Shown here in pieces: positions 50,994-60,374 of a stretch of DNA of 64,000 nucleotides. The notes under the pieces were generated by a model. That model was not told where the DNA came from. It worked only from the letters and a program-made list of their open reading frames with translations, and did not search any database. Each line of letters begins with the position of its first letter. Within the stretch, counting starts at the first letter, position 1. Source of the DNA: Frankia sp. AiPa1 (GTDB taxonomy: Bacteria; Actinomycetota; Actinomycetes; Frankiales; Frankiaceae); contig NZ_JALKFZ020000001.1 of the NCBI RefSeq assembly GCF_023243075.1, positions 232,271 through 296,270 of the forward strand, read 5' to 3'. Position numbers and translations under genes: made by a program.

Positions 50994-51413
50994 GTGCTGG
51001 GCCTCGCACTGACATTTGTGATCATCGGTGTCTGGGCGTATGCGATCATTGACGTGGTCGGAACGCCCCCGGACGAGGTACGGGTGGGGTCGAAACTGCT
51101 CTGGATCGTGGCGGTGGTGTTCTTCGGTGTCTTCGGGGCGGCTGCCTGGTTCCTCTTCGGTCGTCCGCGGGTGCACGGCCTGGGCGCCCGCGCGCCACGG
51201 CGGGCCGTGTCCGATCATCCGGCCTTCGGCGAGCGGTCGGCCTGGGAGATCACCCGCAGGGAGGCTGGCCTTGCCCGGCCGGGCTCGCGGATGGGGACCC
51301 GCCGCCCGGTGAGCCGGCCCAAGGGGCCGGACGACGACCCGGAGTTCCTGCGTGAACTCGCCGAACGGATTCGCGGCGGCGAGGCCGAGCCTCCGTCACC
51401 GTCACGCGGCTGA
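50994..51413 (+). CDS. PLDc_N domain membrane protein
   Basis: A 139-aa protein with two N-terminal hydrophobic segments (LTFVIIGVWAYAIIDVV and LLWIVAVVFFGVFGAAAWFLFG) like the PLDc_N domain at the start of cardiolipin synthases, but without the phosphodiesterase domain. The C-terminal half is Arg/Pro-rich. GTG 50994 with AAGGAG about 10 nt upstream. Function unknown. Confidence 0.85.
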   Translation: MLGLALTFVIIGVWAYAIIDVVGTPPDEVRVGSKLLWIVAVVFFGVFGAAAWFLFGRPRVHGLGARAPRRAVSDHPAFGERSAWEITRREAGLARPGSRMGTRRPVSRPKGPDDDPEFLRELAERIRGGEAEPPSPSRG

Positions 51414-51420
51414 CCGACGT

Positions 51421-51458
51421 CGCCGAGCCGGAACACGTGCACGACCTCCGGCTCGGCG
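51421..51458. terminator. Bidirectional terminator hairpin
   Basis: CGCCGAGCCGGA (51421-51432) pairs perfectly with 51447-51458 around a 14-nt loop, between the PLDc_N gene and convergent ccsB. Confidence 0.75.
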
Positions 51459-51506
51459 TATCCGTCGTCAGACGCCTGCGTATATCCGTCGTCAGACGCC
51501 CGCGTA
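51459..51506. repeat. 24-bp tandem duplication over the ccsB stop codon
   Basis: Two 24-nt units, 51459-51482 and 51483-51506, differ at one position. Each carries the minus-strand codons Tyr-Ala-Gly-Val and a TGA stop, so the gene end is duplicated in frame. Confidence 0.9.
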
Positions 51507-52676
51507 GGAGTGCAGACCGGTGATGACGAGGTTCACGACGTAGTAGTCAACGAACAGCGCGGTGAACGCGACCAGGGAGATGCCGGCGGCCCGCCGTCCG
51601 CGCCAGCCGGCGGTCGCCCGTGCGTGCAGGTAGGCGGCGTAGCAGACCCAGGTGATGAACGACCAGGTCTCCTTCGGGTCCCAGCCCCAGTAGCGGCCCC
51701 AGGCGGCTTCGGCCCAGATCGCGCCGGCGATGATCGCGAAGGTCCAGATCGGGAACGCGAACGCGATGATCCGATAGGTCAGCGTGTCCAGCGCGGCCGA
51801 CGAGGGCAGCCGCAGGACGATACCGCCGCGGTTGCGCATCGCCCGGCTGGCCTCGGCCCGTCCGGACGCCACCTCGGCCAGGCGGTTCTCCCAGCGTTCC
51901 TTGATGAGGAACAGCACCGTGGTCACCGCGGAGACGAGGAACACTCCGCTGGCGACGATCGCGCCGACCACATGGATCTTCAGCCAGTACGAGTTGAGCG
52001 CCGGTACCAGCGGCCCGGGCGCCACGTAGAGCACCGTCCCGGCGAAGCCGAGGTACAGCACGACCGGCACCATGACGAAGACGCCCAGCCAGCGCACGTT
52101 GTGCCGGGTGATCAGGCCGAGGAACGTCGTGACCGCGATCAGGCAGATCATCGACGAGTACTCGTACATGTTGCCCCACGGCACCCGGTCGGCCGCGATC
52201 CCTCGGGTCACGATCGACGCGAGGTGCAGGGCCCAGCCGACCGCGGTGGCACCGACCGCGAACCGTCCGATCCACCGGGCCCGCGCCGGCACCTTGAGAT
52301 CGCCGTCGTTGCCGCCGGCCAGCGAGTGCTCGGCCCGGTCCCGCTCGCGGACCGCCTCGATCTCCCGGGCCTTGGCCGCCTTCGCCGCCGCGTCATCGCC
52401 CGGATCCGGGGCATCGGCGCCGATGACCGATCCGGCCGGGTCGCCTGAGGCCGCGGTCGCGGCGCCGACCAGCACGGCCGGCCGGTCCGCCGACGTACGC
52501 GCGGCGGGCACGGCCGATGTCGCCGTCGCCTCGCCCGCCCCAGCCGCGCTCGGACGTGTGCCCAGTCGGCTGAACGCGAACTCGGCCGCGAAGCCGAGCA
52601 TGGCGGCCGAGTACACCGCCATACCGCTACCAAACAGATGATCGGACAGGCTCGCGAAACCCTCGTTGACCGCCAT
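51492..52676 (-). CDS. ccsB: Cytochrome c biogenesis protein CcsB (ResC)
   Basis: A 394-aa membrane protein of system II cytochrome c maturation, handling heme for ligation to apocytochrome c. The WWD-like motif is WGWDPKETWSF with conserved His in the loops (ALHLAS, KIHVVG). It has about eight hydrophobic segments. A cytoplasmic stretch of about 90 residues near residues 38-130 is Ala/Asp-rich, longer than in most homologs. ATG shares a base with the resB stop (TGATG). The 3' end lies in a 24-bp tandem duplication. Confidence 0.94.
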   Translation of the reverse strand: MAVNEGFASLSDHLFGSGMAVYSAAMLGFAAEFAFSRLGTRPSAAGAGEATATSAVPAARTSADRPAVLVGAATAASGDPAGSVIGADAPDPGDDAAAKAAKAREIEAVRERDRAEHSLAGGNDGDLKVPARARWIGRFAVGATAVGWALHLASIVTRGIAADRVPWGNMYEYSSMICLIAVTTFLGLITRHNVRWLGVFVMVPVVLYLGFAGTVLYVAPGPLVPALNSYWLKIHVVGAIVASGVFLVSAVTTVLFLIKERWENRLAEVASGRAEASRAMRNRGGIVLRLPSSAALDTLTYRIIAFAFPIWTFAIIAGAIWAEAAWGRYWGWDPKETWSFITWVCYAAYLHARATAGWRGRRAAGISLVAFTALFVDYYVVNLVITGLHSYAGV

Positions 52677-54760
52677 CAGTGCTCCCGTTCCCCGGCCTTC
52701 GGCTTCCCGGCCTGTGCGTCGTGGGTCGCTGTCTCGCTGGTCGTGCTGGCCGTTGTCCCATCCGCCGCCGCGGCCGCGGCACTGCCTGGATCCGCGTCGC
52801 CGTCCGGTCCGGCCGCGGTGGCCTCACGAACCTGGCTGGTGAGACTCGCGAGCTCGGCGGCGAAGCCGTCTCCGTGGGAGCGGGACAGGCCGCCGATCTC
52901 GACGACGGACCCGCCGCCGGGAACCGGACGCGCGCGCACCCAGATCCGGCGGCGACGCACCCGCAGGCTCGCGACCAGTCCGACGACGATGAGCGCGGCG
53001 AACAGCAGCGCCTCCCGCTTCGTCGGGTCGGACTTCACCTGGAAGGTGGCGAACTCGGCGACGCTGTCGACCTCGAGACTCAGGCCGCCGGGCAGGCCGG
53101 TCAGCGTGCGCTGCTTCGAGTTGTCCGGCGCGAGGACCTGGGCCGTGCGGTTCGCACCGGCGGGCCCGGTCATCGCGATCTGCTTCATGTCCGCGGTGTC
53201 GACGGTGTAGACGTTCTGCGGCACGCCCTCGTCGAGGTGCAGGTTGCCGACGAAACCGGCGATCGTCAGGCCGGGCGCGGTGGCCGCCGGGAAGATCGAC
53301 ACGTACCCGCGGGTGGGGTCTAGCTGGGTCGTCGGGGTGAACACCCCGCTGAAGGCGAGCTGCTGCGGCTCACGGCGCGCTCCGACCGGCGCGAGGCCGG
53401 TGTCCGGGATCTTCACCGTGCAGGTGGAGGTGAACATGCCATCACGAGGTGTGCAGGCCACGTTACTCTGCCAGACGATGCGGCCCTTCGCGTCCCGCAG
53501 GATGAAATGCGGCGCGTAGCCGTGGCCGATCAGATAGATCTTGGCGTTGTCCAGCACCAGTGGATGGTTGACCCGGATGGTCGCCTTGTGGGTCGGGGCG
53601 TTCAGGTCGTCCGCGTAGCTGACGTCCGCCCGGAAGTCCGAGGGCTCTCCGTTGGGCTGGTAGGACGCCTTGAACTGATCGAGCGTCAGCGAGAAGGGCT
53701 TCAGCTTCGCGGTGTTGACGAGCTTGCCGCCGCTGAACTGGTCGTAGGAGACGAGCGTGTTGGCGAACCCGTCGCCGGTCACCACGAGCGTCGTCCCCTG
53801 GTACCCGAACCAGGAGCCGAAGCCGATGGCGGCGAGCAGTCCGACGAGGGCGACGTGGAACAACAGGTTGCCGGTCTCGCGCAGGTAGCCCTTCTCCGCG
53901 GCGACGGACGTGTCGGGCGACCCGTCCGGGCGCCGGGCATCGGCGGGGGGGACGCTGGCCCGGAAACGCCGTCCGCGCAGCACACCGCGGGCCAGCGCCG
54001 TCGCCTCGGCCGGCGGCAACGGGCTGGTCCAGGCGCTGCCGCCGGGCAGCCGGCCGGGGCGTGCCGGTGCCTTCGGCGGCGCGGTGAACAGCGCGCGCGC
54101 GTGCCACCGGATCCGCGAGGACAGACAACCGATCAGCGAGATGAACAGCAGCAGGTAGATCGCGGCGAACCAGGGCGCGCCGAAGACGCCGAAGCCGGAG
54201 AACCGATCCAGCAACGGGCCGAGAGTCGGGTGGTCGGTGAGGTACTGCTCGACTCGCAGCGGGTTGATGTTGCGCTGCGGCAGCAGCGAGCCCGGGACCG
54301 CGGCAAGCGCCAGCAGGAACAGCAACAGCAGCGCTGTGCGCATGCTGGTGAGCTGCCGCCAGCTGCGCGCGGCGAGGGCGAGCGGCCCGGGGCGGCTTCC
54401 CACGGCGTCACCAGCGGACGAGCGGCCGGTCATACCCTGTCCGCTGCCGCCCCCGGTGCGCCCGCCCGATCCGGAGCCGTCCCCGGGCGCATCGGAGCCT
54501 CGGGTGGCCTCGCCGTCCCGCACGGCATCCGCGTCCCGGGCGGCATCGGCGCCCGGGAGCGGGGGGGCGGCGGTACGCGACGGCGGGTCGAAGGCTTCCG
54601 GGCGTACAGCGACGGCCGCGTCGGCGTGCCCGTCCGGCAGCCGGCGGGGCGCGGCGGTGTCCTGGTCGAAACCCGCGTCCTCGGTGATCGTCCCAGACCC
54701 GGTCGACCCAGACTCGGACGACCTGGACCCGGACGTCCCGGAGCTGGTGGAGGTGGTCAC
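52676..54760 (-). CDS. resB: Cytochrome c biogenesis protein ResB, N-terminally extended
   Basis: A 694-aa partner of CcsB in heme delivery. The four membrane helices and a large extracytoplasmic domain are present (LLLLFLLALAAVPGSLLP near residue 145; the C-terminal helix EALLFAALIVVGLVASL). About 130 residues at the N-terminus are low-complexity Ser/Gly/Asp/Ala sequence, beyond the family norm. GTG 54760 overlaps the ccdA stop by 4 nt (GTGA). Confidence 0.92.
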   Translation of the reverse strand: MTTSTSSGTSGSRSSESGSTGSGTITEDAGFDQDTAAPRRLPDGHADAAVAVRPEAFDPPSRTAAPPLPGADAARDADAVRDGEATRGSDAPGDGSGSGGRTGGGSGQGMTGRSSAGDAVGSRPGPLALAARSWRQLTSMRTALLLLFLLALAAVPGSLLPQRNINPLRVEQYLTDHPTLGPLLDRFSGFGVFGAPWFAAIYLLLFISLIGCLSSRIRWHARALFTAPPKAPARPGRLPGGSAWTSPLPPAEATALARGVLRGRRFRASVPPADARRPDGSPDTSVAAEKGYLRETGNLLFHVALVGLLAAIGFGSWFGYQGTTLVVTGDGFANTLVSYDQFSGGKLVNTAKLKPFSLTLDQFKASYQPNGEPSDFRADVSYADDLNAPTHKATIRVNHPLVLDNAKIYLIGHGYAPHFILRDAKGRIVWQSNVACTPRDGMFTSTCTVKIPDTGLAPVGARREPQQLAFSGVFTPTTQLDPTRGYVSIFPAATAPGLTIAGFVGNLHLDEGVPQNVYTVDTADMKQIAMTGPAGANRTAQVLAPDNSKQRTLTGLPGGLSLEVDSVAEFATFQVKSDPTKREALLFAALIVVGLVASLRVRRRRIWVRARPVPGGGSVVEIGGLSRSHGDGFAAELASLTSQVREATAAGPDGDADPGSAAAAAADGTTASTTSETATHDAQAGKPKAGEREH

Positions 54761-55692
54761 AGCGGCGTCTCCGAGAAGCCGGGGGCGTAGGGCCGCAGAT
54801 AGGTGATCAGAACGGCCCACTCCCCGGTGAGTTGAAGCACTCCGACGGCGACCAGCAGCGCCCCGCCCGACATGCTCAGGACGCGGGCATGCCGACGCAG
54901 CAGGTGCAGGGCGCCGGCGGCCCGCCGGAAGGCGAGACCGACAGCGAGAAAAGGCAGCCCGAGCCCGAGGCAGTAGACGGCGGACAGGAACGCCCCCCGC
55001 CCCGCCGTCGCGCTGGTCAGCGCCAGGCCCGACACGGCGGTCAGGGTGGGGCCGAGACAGGGCGTCCAGCCGAGTCCGAACATCACGCCGAGCACGGGCG
55101 CGCCGAGCAGGCCCGGACGCGGCAGCCGGTGGATGCGCCATTCCCGGTTCGCCCAGGACATCCGGGAGAACATCCCGGCGAACGCGAGACCCATCACAAT
55201 GGTGACAGCGCCGAAAATCTGGCTGAGCCCGACCTGGTGACGTTGCGTCCACTGCCCGAGGCCGCCGAAGGCTGCCCCGAAGGAAACGAAGACCAGGGTG
55301 AATCCGAGCACGAACAGCCCGGTGCCGGCGGCCACCCGCCCCCCGATCCGCAGCCGGCGCATCAGTCGCGGCACACCGGGCAGGGCCGGGGCCGCGGGCA
55401 TGGTGGCTGGCGCCGCCGTCATCGTCGCGGTCGCGCCGCCGCCGACCAGAACGGGACCGGCCGAGGCCGTGGCGCTCACCGCGGCGGAGGTGGGCGCGGC
55501 ACCGCCCGCATGGGCCGGGAGGTGCCGCTCCCGGTCCTCCAGCTCCTCGCCGGTGAGGCCGGTGACGAAACTGAGATAGCCGGGGACGAGAGGCAGCACG
55601 CACGGCGACAGGAACGACAGCAGCCCGGCGGCAGCGGCCACCGGCGCCGCGAGCAGCACCGGACCGTCCGTGATCAGCCCGACCGCGCTCAC
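54757..55692 (-). CDS. ccdA: Thiol-disulfide carrier CcdA
   Basis: A 311-aa membrane protein that passes reducing equivalents across the membrane to the apocytochrome reductase. The redox cysteines are in LSPCVLPLVPGY and GWTPCLGPT. There are about six helices. A hydrophilic Ala-rich loop of about 60 residues between the first two helices is longer than usual. GTG 55692 starts 52 nt after the tlpA-like gene; its stop overlaps resB. Confidence 0.93.
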   Translation of the reverse strand: MSAVGLITDGPVLLAAPVAAAAGLLSFLSPCVLPLVPGYLSFVTGLTGEELEDRERHLPAHAGGAAPTSAAVSATASAGPVLVGGGATATMTAAPATMPAAPALPGVPRLMRRLRIGGRVAAGTGLFVLGFTLVFVSFGAAFGGLGQWTQRHQVGLSQIFGAVTIVMGLAFAGMFSRMSWANREWRIHRLPRPGLLGAPVLGVMFGLGWTPCLGPTLTAVSGLALTSATAGRGAFLSAVYCLGLGLPFLAVGLAFRRAAGALHLLRRHARVLSMSGGALLVAVGVLQLTGEWAVLITYLRPYAPGFSETPL

Positions 55693-55744
55693 GACGGCCT
55701 TCCTGGCATACGCCCGATCAGGCCGCGCCCGCCGCTGGGATGTT

Positions 55745-56407
55745 TCACGTCTCGGCCCGCAGCCGGTTCAGCACGGGAGTGAGGTCCTCGGGCAGCACAC
55801 CACCGGTGAAGCGGGCGGCGATGCGCCCGTCGGGGTCGAGCACAAAGGTCGACGGCAGTCCGGGGGCCACCGGCCAGCCCGCGGCCAGGGTGCCGAGCCG
55901 GTCGACGATGCTCGGGTACGACGTGCCGAAGTCGCGGGCGAACGCCTTCGCGCTGGACGTGCCGTCCTTCTCGTTGACCCCGAGGAAGGCCACCGTGGGT
56001 CTCTGCCGGGCAAGTTTCGCCAGCCCCGGCGTCTCGGCCCGGCAAGGCGCGCACCAGGACGCCCAGAAATTGACGATGACGATCTTGCCTCGCATCGAGA
56101 CGAGACTGATGGCTTTGCCGTCGAGGTCCTTGCCGGACAGCGCCGGCGCGGCATGCCGTTTGTCGGCGGTGACGAAGTCCTTGCCGGCGGCCTGCTGGAC
56201 GAAGCCGTAGCCGTCACCGCCGGTGGCGTCGGTCGCGTTGCCGTGGGTGGAACAGGCGCCCAGCACGCTGACGAGCGCCAGGACAAGGGCGATCAGGCCG
56301 ACGCGGACGGCGCGCACCGACGTATCCCGGGGGCAGGCGCTGCCGGCCGGCGGCTCGTCCGGACCTCCACCTGACCTGGACCGCTGTTCCGTCTTCGCCA
56401 CGCGCAC
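55745..56407 (-). CDS. TlpA/ResA-like thiol-disulfide lipoprotein
   Basis: A 220-aa periplasmic-side thioredoxin-like protein that keeps apocytochrome c cysteines reduced, taking electrons from CcdA. A signal sequence ends in the lipobox LGAC (Cys at about residue 53), and the active site is WCAPC in IVNFWASWCAPC. GTG 56407 with GGAG 9 nt before it is chosen; longer in-frame starts would cross the operator-like repeats upstream. First gene of tlpA-ccdA-resB-ccsB. Confidence 0.9.
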   Translation of the reverse strand: MRVAKTEQRSRSGGGPDEPPAGSACPRDTSVRAVRVGLIALVLALVSVLGACSTHGNATDATGGDGYGFVQQAAGKDFVTADKRHAAPALSGKDLDGKAISLVSMRGKIVIVNFWASWCAPCRAETPGLAKLARQRPTVAFLGVNEKDGTSSAKAFARDFGTSYPSIVDRLGTLAAGWPVAPGLPSTFVLDPDGRIAARFTGGVLPEDLTPVLNRLRAET

Positions 56408-56444
56408 CAGTATGTGCTCCGCCCTTTTTGGCTCTCGCGCCCGT

Positions 56445-56516
56445 CTACGACCCACTGTAGAACTACGACCCACGGTAGACCTACGACCGGCCGTAGAACT
56501 CGATTCAGCGTAGGCG
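56445..56516. promoter_or_regulatory. Tandem 18-bp operator-like array before cytochrome c operon
   Basis: Three consecutive 18-nt units: 56445-56462, 56463-56480 and 56481-56498, each of form CTACGACC-N4-GTAG-A-A/C, with a degenerate fourth (56499-56516). Each unit holds an inverted CTAC...GTAG pair, ideal for a dimeric repressor. The array is 38 nt upstream of the tlpA-like start. The bound regulator is not known. Confidence 0.75.
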
Positions 56517-56576
56517 CCGGCGCCGGCAGGTGCGCGTGTGGTTCCCCACGGGTCGCGCCACTGGGCCCGCGACCGG

Positions 56577-57566
56577 CTACTGGGTACCATCCCGTCGCCG
56601 GGGTCCCCGGTGGTAGCGGTGCACCCGGAAGCAGGCCGTGACGGCGACGACGGCGGGACCCCCATCCCAGACGGACACCGCGGCCCGGTACAGCTCGTCG
56701 CGGGTGCGATGGTGCCCGGTGGGCCCCATCAGGGCAAGATCGACAGCCGCGGCGGCAGGGAGCGTGAGCGGCACGTCGAGCCGGTCCACCGGCCCGGGGA
56801 CGAAGGAACCGGCGAGCCGTCCGTCGAGCTGGTCGGACTTGTCAGCCTGCATCCCGACCAGGCCGAGCGGGCCGCGCAGCTCGGCGAGATGGCCCGGTCC
56901 GGGGGTGACGACGAGCAGCAGCCCGTCCGGGCGCAGCACCCGGCGCATCTCGCCCGGATTGCGCGGGGCGAAGACATCCAGCAGGACGTCCACGCCACCG
57001 TCGGCGACGGGCCAGCGGCCGGCGGCATCGAACGACACGGCCCCGATCCGCGGATGCGCCCGGGCCGCGCGGCGCAGCGCGGCGGGCGAGACGTCGACCG
57101 CGATCCCGACCGGCTCCCCGGCCTGGGGCTCTGGCCCGGACGGCACGGACCCGGACGGCACGGGCCCGGACGGCACGGTTGCGGGCGACCGCGCGCTCGC
57201 CAGGGCGGCCAGTACGCCGGCCAGGTGGTGACCGGTGCCGGCGCCGACCTCGAGGATCGTCGGGGTGTCGCGGCCGGCACATGCCGCAGTCGTGAGCGCG
57301 GCGAGCCGCGCCGTGAGTGGCGCGTAGTACCCGGCGCCGAGGAACGACTCCCGGGCGGCCACCATCTCGGACGTGTCGCCGGTGACCCGGCGCGAACGGC
57401 CGGTACGCAGGCTGAGGTAGCCGCCCCGACCCAGGTCGAAGCTGTGCCCCGCCGCGCAGCGCACACTGCCGCCCGGTCGGCCCAAGCCGCTGTCCGGCCA
57501 GCCCAGGCCGTCGGCGCACACCGGGCAGCGCAGGGCCGGCAGGACCCCGGTCAGTCCGGCGCTCAG
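56577..57566 (-). CDS. RlmA-type 23S rRNA guanine methyltransferase
   Basis: A 329-aa class I methyltransferase of the RlmA family, which methylates N1 of a guanine in 23S rRNA helix 35. The N-terminal zinc-binding part has CPVC and RCAAGHSF; the SAM motif is ILEVGAGTGHHLA. An internal Pro/Ser/Gly repeat (VPSGPVPSGS) lies near residue 160. No ATG, GTG or TTG lies between the upstream gene and the zinc motif in this frame. CTG 57566 overlaps the upstream stop by 4 nt (CTGA), the same layout used by neighbouring genes, so it is given as the start. A distant ATG at 57737 lies deep inside the neighbour. Confidence 0.8.
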   Translation of the reverse strand: MSAGLTGVLPALRCPVCADGLGWPDSGLGRPGGSVRCAAGHSFDLGRGGYLSLRTGRSRRVTGDTSEMVAARESFLGAGYYAPLTARLAALTTAACAGRDTPTILEVGAGTGHHLAGVLAALASARSPATVPSGPVPSGSVPSGPEPQAGEPVGIAVDVSPAALRRAARAHPRIGAVSFDAAGRWPVADGGVDVLLDVFAPRNPGEMRRVLRPDGLLLVVTPGPGHLAELRGPLGLVGMQADKSDQLDGRLAGSFVPGPVDRLDVPLTLPAAAAVDLALMGPTGHHRTRDELYRAAVSVWDGGPAVVAVTACFRVHRYHRGPRRRDGTQ

Positions 57567-58201
57567 GCGCCGACCGAGCCGGGTGCGTTGCCGGTCGGGC
57601 CGTTCGGCTCCGCGTATTCGATGCCGACGAGCCGGGTGCCCTGATAGACCGCCGTGGTGACGCTGGCGAGGCCGCACTGGCGCCGGTCGGGCCGGTGCCA
57701 CAGGTGCACGCCCTCGAGCGCCCGGCGCGCCGTCCACACCGGCAGCTGGTGGCTGACCAGCACGAGGTGCCGGCCCGGATGGGCGTCACGCCATTCGGCG
57801 ACGGCGGCGAGCATGCGCTGCGCGATCTCGGTGTACGGCTCGCCCCAGGATGGACGGAACGGATTGCGCAGCAATGGCCACATCGCGGGCCGGCTCAGCG
57901 CCGCCGGACCCGCCTCGAAGGTCCGGCCCTCGAACGCGTTGCGGCTCTCGATCAGCCGCGGATCGACGCCGACGGTCAGGTTGTGCGCCGCGGCGATCGG
58001 CGCGGCGGTCTGCTGGGCCCGCTCGAGCGGGCTCGAGACCACGGCGGCGACGTCCAGCTCGGCAAGGTGTTGCGCGGTGACCTTGGCCTGACGATGGCCG
58101 TTCTCGGACAGACCGAAGCCGGGCAGCCGACCGTAGAGGACCTTGCGCGGATTGAACACCTCGCCGTGCCGGACGAGGTGCACTCGGGTGAGCTCGGTCA
58201 C
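57563..58201 (-). CDS. Histidine phosphatase (phosphoglycerate-mutase-like)
   Basis: A 212-aa histidine-phosphatase-fold protein. The catalytic motif LVRHGEV is at the N-terminus (His about residue 11), with the second His in LVLVSHQLP. Its substrate is unknown; members include sugar phosphatases. GTG 58201 overlaps the hemL stop by 4 nt. The order hemL, mutase-like, thiol-disulfide, ccdA, resB, ccsB is conserved in mycobacteria, except for the extra methyltransferase here. Confidence 0.88.
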   Translation of the reverse strand: MTELTRVHLVRHGEVFNPRKVLYGRLPGFGLSENGHRQAKVTAQHLAELDVAAVVSSPLERAQQTAAPIAAAHNLTVGVDPRLIESRNAFEGRTFEAGPAALSRPAMWPLLRNPFRPSWGEPYTEIAQRMLAAVAEWRDAHPGRHLVLVSHQLPVWTARRALEGVHLWHRPDRRQCGLASVTTAVYQGTRLVGIEYAEPNGPTGNAPGSVGA

Positions 58202-59553
58202 GACACACCTCCACCCGCCGGGGCGGGGACGGGTTCCGGGACGGCGGCCGCGGCGCGGGCGGCGGCCGGGGCGGCGGCGGCGATGCGTTCGAGCGCGGCG
58301 TCGTCGTGGGCGGCGCTGACGAACCAGGCCTCGAACGCCGAGGGTGGCAGGTAGACGCCCGCGTCGAGCATGCTGTGGAAGAACGCGGCATAGCGGGCGG
58401 CGTTCTGCGCCTGGGCGCCGGCGTAGTCGACGACGGCGGACGCATCGGTGAAGAAGAAACTGAACAGCGAGCCGGCGCTCGCGGGCACGTGCGCCACGCC
58501 CTGCTCGGTGAGCGCGGTGGACACGATGCCGGCGACATCGGCCGCCCGGGCATCGACGGTGGCGTAGACCTCGTCGGTGCAGGCCCGCAGGGTGGCCAGG
58601 CCCGCGGCGACCGCGATCGGGTTCCCCGACAGTGTGCCGGCCTGGTAGACGGGCCCGGCCGGCGCGAGTCTCGACATCACGTCGGACCGGCCGCCGAACG
58701 CCGCCGCCGGCAGGCCGCCGCCCATCACCTTGCCGAAGGTGAACAGGTCCGGCGACCAGTCCTCGACATCGCCCTCGATGCCCCACCAGCCGGCCCGGGA
58801 GATCCGGAAGCCGGTCATCACCTCGTCCAGGATGAGCAGCGTGCCGTGGATGTCGCACAGCCGGCGCAGGCCCGCGTTGAAGCCGGGCAGCGGCGGGACG
58901 ACGCCCATGTTGGCCGCGGCGGCCTCGGTGATGACGGCCGCGATGGACTCGCCGCGCTCGGCGAACACCGCCTCGAGGCGGGCCAGGTCGTTGTAGGGCA
59001 GGACGATCGTGTCGGCGGTCGCGGTCCCGGTGACCCCCGGGGTGTCCGGCAGGCCGAAGGTGGCCACGCCGGAGCCGGCGGCGGCGAGCAGCGCGTCGAC
59101 GTGCCCGTGGTAGCAGCCGGCGAACTTGATGATCGTCGGACGGCCGGTGAAGCCGCGGGCGAGCCGCACGGCGCTCATCGTCGCCTCGGTGCCCGAGTTG
59201 ACCAGTCGAACCTTCTCGACCGGGCCGACCCGCTCCACGATCAGCTCGGCGAGTTCGACCTCGCCGGGCGTCGGTGTCCCGAAGCTGGTGCCGGCGGACA
59301 CCGCCCGCGACACCGCCTCGACGACGGCCGGATGCGCATGGCCGAGGATCATCGGCCCCCAGGAGCAGACCAGGTCGACGTAGGTGCGACCGTCCGCGTC
59401 CGTGAGATACGGCCCGTCGCCGGACACCATGAAACGCGGGCTGCCGCCCACGGCGCGAAAGGCGCGGACGGGCGAGTTGACGCCGCCGGGTACGACGCGC
59501 TCGGCACGCCGGAACAGCTCCTCGGAGGCCGGCGCAGCGGAGGGAACCACCAT
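58198..59553 (-). CDS. hemL: Glutamate-1-semialdehyde 2,1-aminomutase
   Basis: A 451-aa PLP enzyme that makes 5-aminolevulinate, the first dedicated tetrapyrrole precursor in the C5 pathway. Motifs: [31 protein letters not shown], and the PLP lysine in [14 protein letters not shown] 59553 with GAGG 9 nt upstream. Heme made from it feeds the cytochrome c operon that follows. The last about 30 residues are Ala/Pro-rich. Confidence 0.96.
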   Translation of the reverse strand: MVVPSAAPASEELFRRAERVVPGGVNSPVRAFRAVGGSPRFMVSGDGPYLTDADGRTYVDLVCSWGPMILGHAHPAVVEAVSRAVSAGTSFGTPTPGEVELAELIVERVGPVEKVRLVNSGTEATMSAVRLARGFTGRPTIIKFAGCYHGHVDALLAAAGSGVATFGLPDTPGVTGTATADTIVLPYNDLARLEAVFAERGESIAAVITEAAAANMGVVPPLPGFNAGLRRLCDIHGTLLILDEVMTGFRISRAGWWGIEGDVEDWSPDLFTFGKVMGGGLPAAAFGGRSDVMSRLAPAGPVYQAGTLSGNPIAVAAGLATLRACTDEVYATVDARAADVAGIVSTALTEQGVAHVPASAGSLFSFFFTDASAVVDYAGAQAQNAARYAAFFHSMLDAGVYLPPSAFEAWFVSAAHDDAALERIAAAAPAAARAAAAVPEPVPAPAGGGVS

Positions 59554-60374
59554 GCCCCCGATCCTCGCAGGTCCGGCTGATCGTTCGCGCCTCGCGTGGA
59601 CGTGCCTCGGGTCTCCGCTTGGCCCGGATGGGCGCCCCGCCCCTGATCGACCCAGGCCGCCGGTGGACGGGGGTCTGCCCCGGCCGCCCACCGGCGGCGG
59701 TCTGGCTGCCAGCCCGTCGGACGTCGGAGACGTCCGTGCCGCGCCGGAGATCGGGGGAAATAAGAGCTGTTGGACCGATATTGCCGCGCACGAGAGGAAT
59801 GCGCTTAGGCGACGCTATCGGGGGGCACGCAGGGCTGACCCGATCGGGGGCCCCCAGGCCGCGGCCTGCCGCGGGAAGCCCCACCCCAGCAAGCATCGGC
59901 CCGAAGCCCGCCCGACACCGCCGTGACAATCCTCACTCTTCTCCCACCTGCCCGCGCGCTACCTGCCCGCGCGCACGCCCCGATAGGGCCTGGATCTCCT
60001 TGTGATCATGGGGTGGTGCGGGTGAGGTCTCCGATCCAGATCATGGGGGCGCACAGGTGGAGGCCAGCGAGAAGGCCGGTCGCGACCAGAGGGCAGGGTG
60101 GATCCACGTAATCCCCGACCATCACAATCCGCGACGACAAGGGAGGCCGGCGGTTGGCCGTGGCGCCTCTATGGGTCCTTCTATACGGGCAAATCGGACA
60201 CGAAACCGTTAAGAAGGACCACAGAAGATCGACTTGGCGGGCGGACCCTTTCTACTTCGGTTACTTATCGTGACCGGCGGGAGTGTGGCCTGGCGGTCGG
60301 CACGTTCGGGATCTACCAGTGGTCGCCGTGAGTGACGATTCCCGCGCACACGACACCCCCGACGCATCTGGCGA
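59554..60374. other. 821-nt gene-poor interval
   Basis: No gene is supported. The first half is GC-rich with the duplicated phrase ACCTGCCCGCGCG near 59947-59974. On the minus strand at about 60006-60083 there is a short open run ending APMIWIGDLTRTTP and stop with no start, like the tail of a lost gene. A lower-GC patch at 60170-60260 holds a 9-bp inverted repeat GGTCCTTCT/AGAAGGACC (60174-60182 and 60212-60220). The interval could be a degraded insertion site. Confidence 0.4.
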
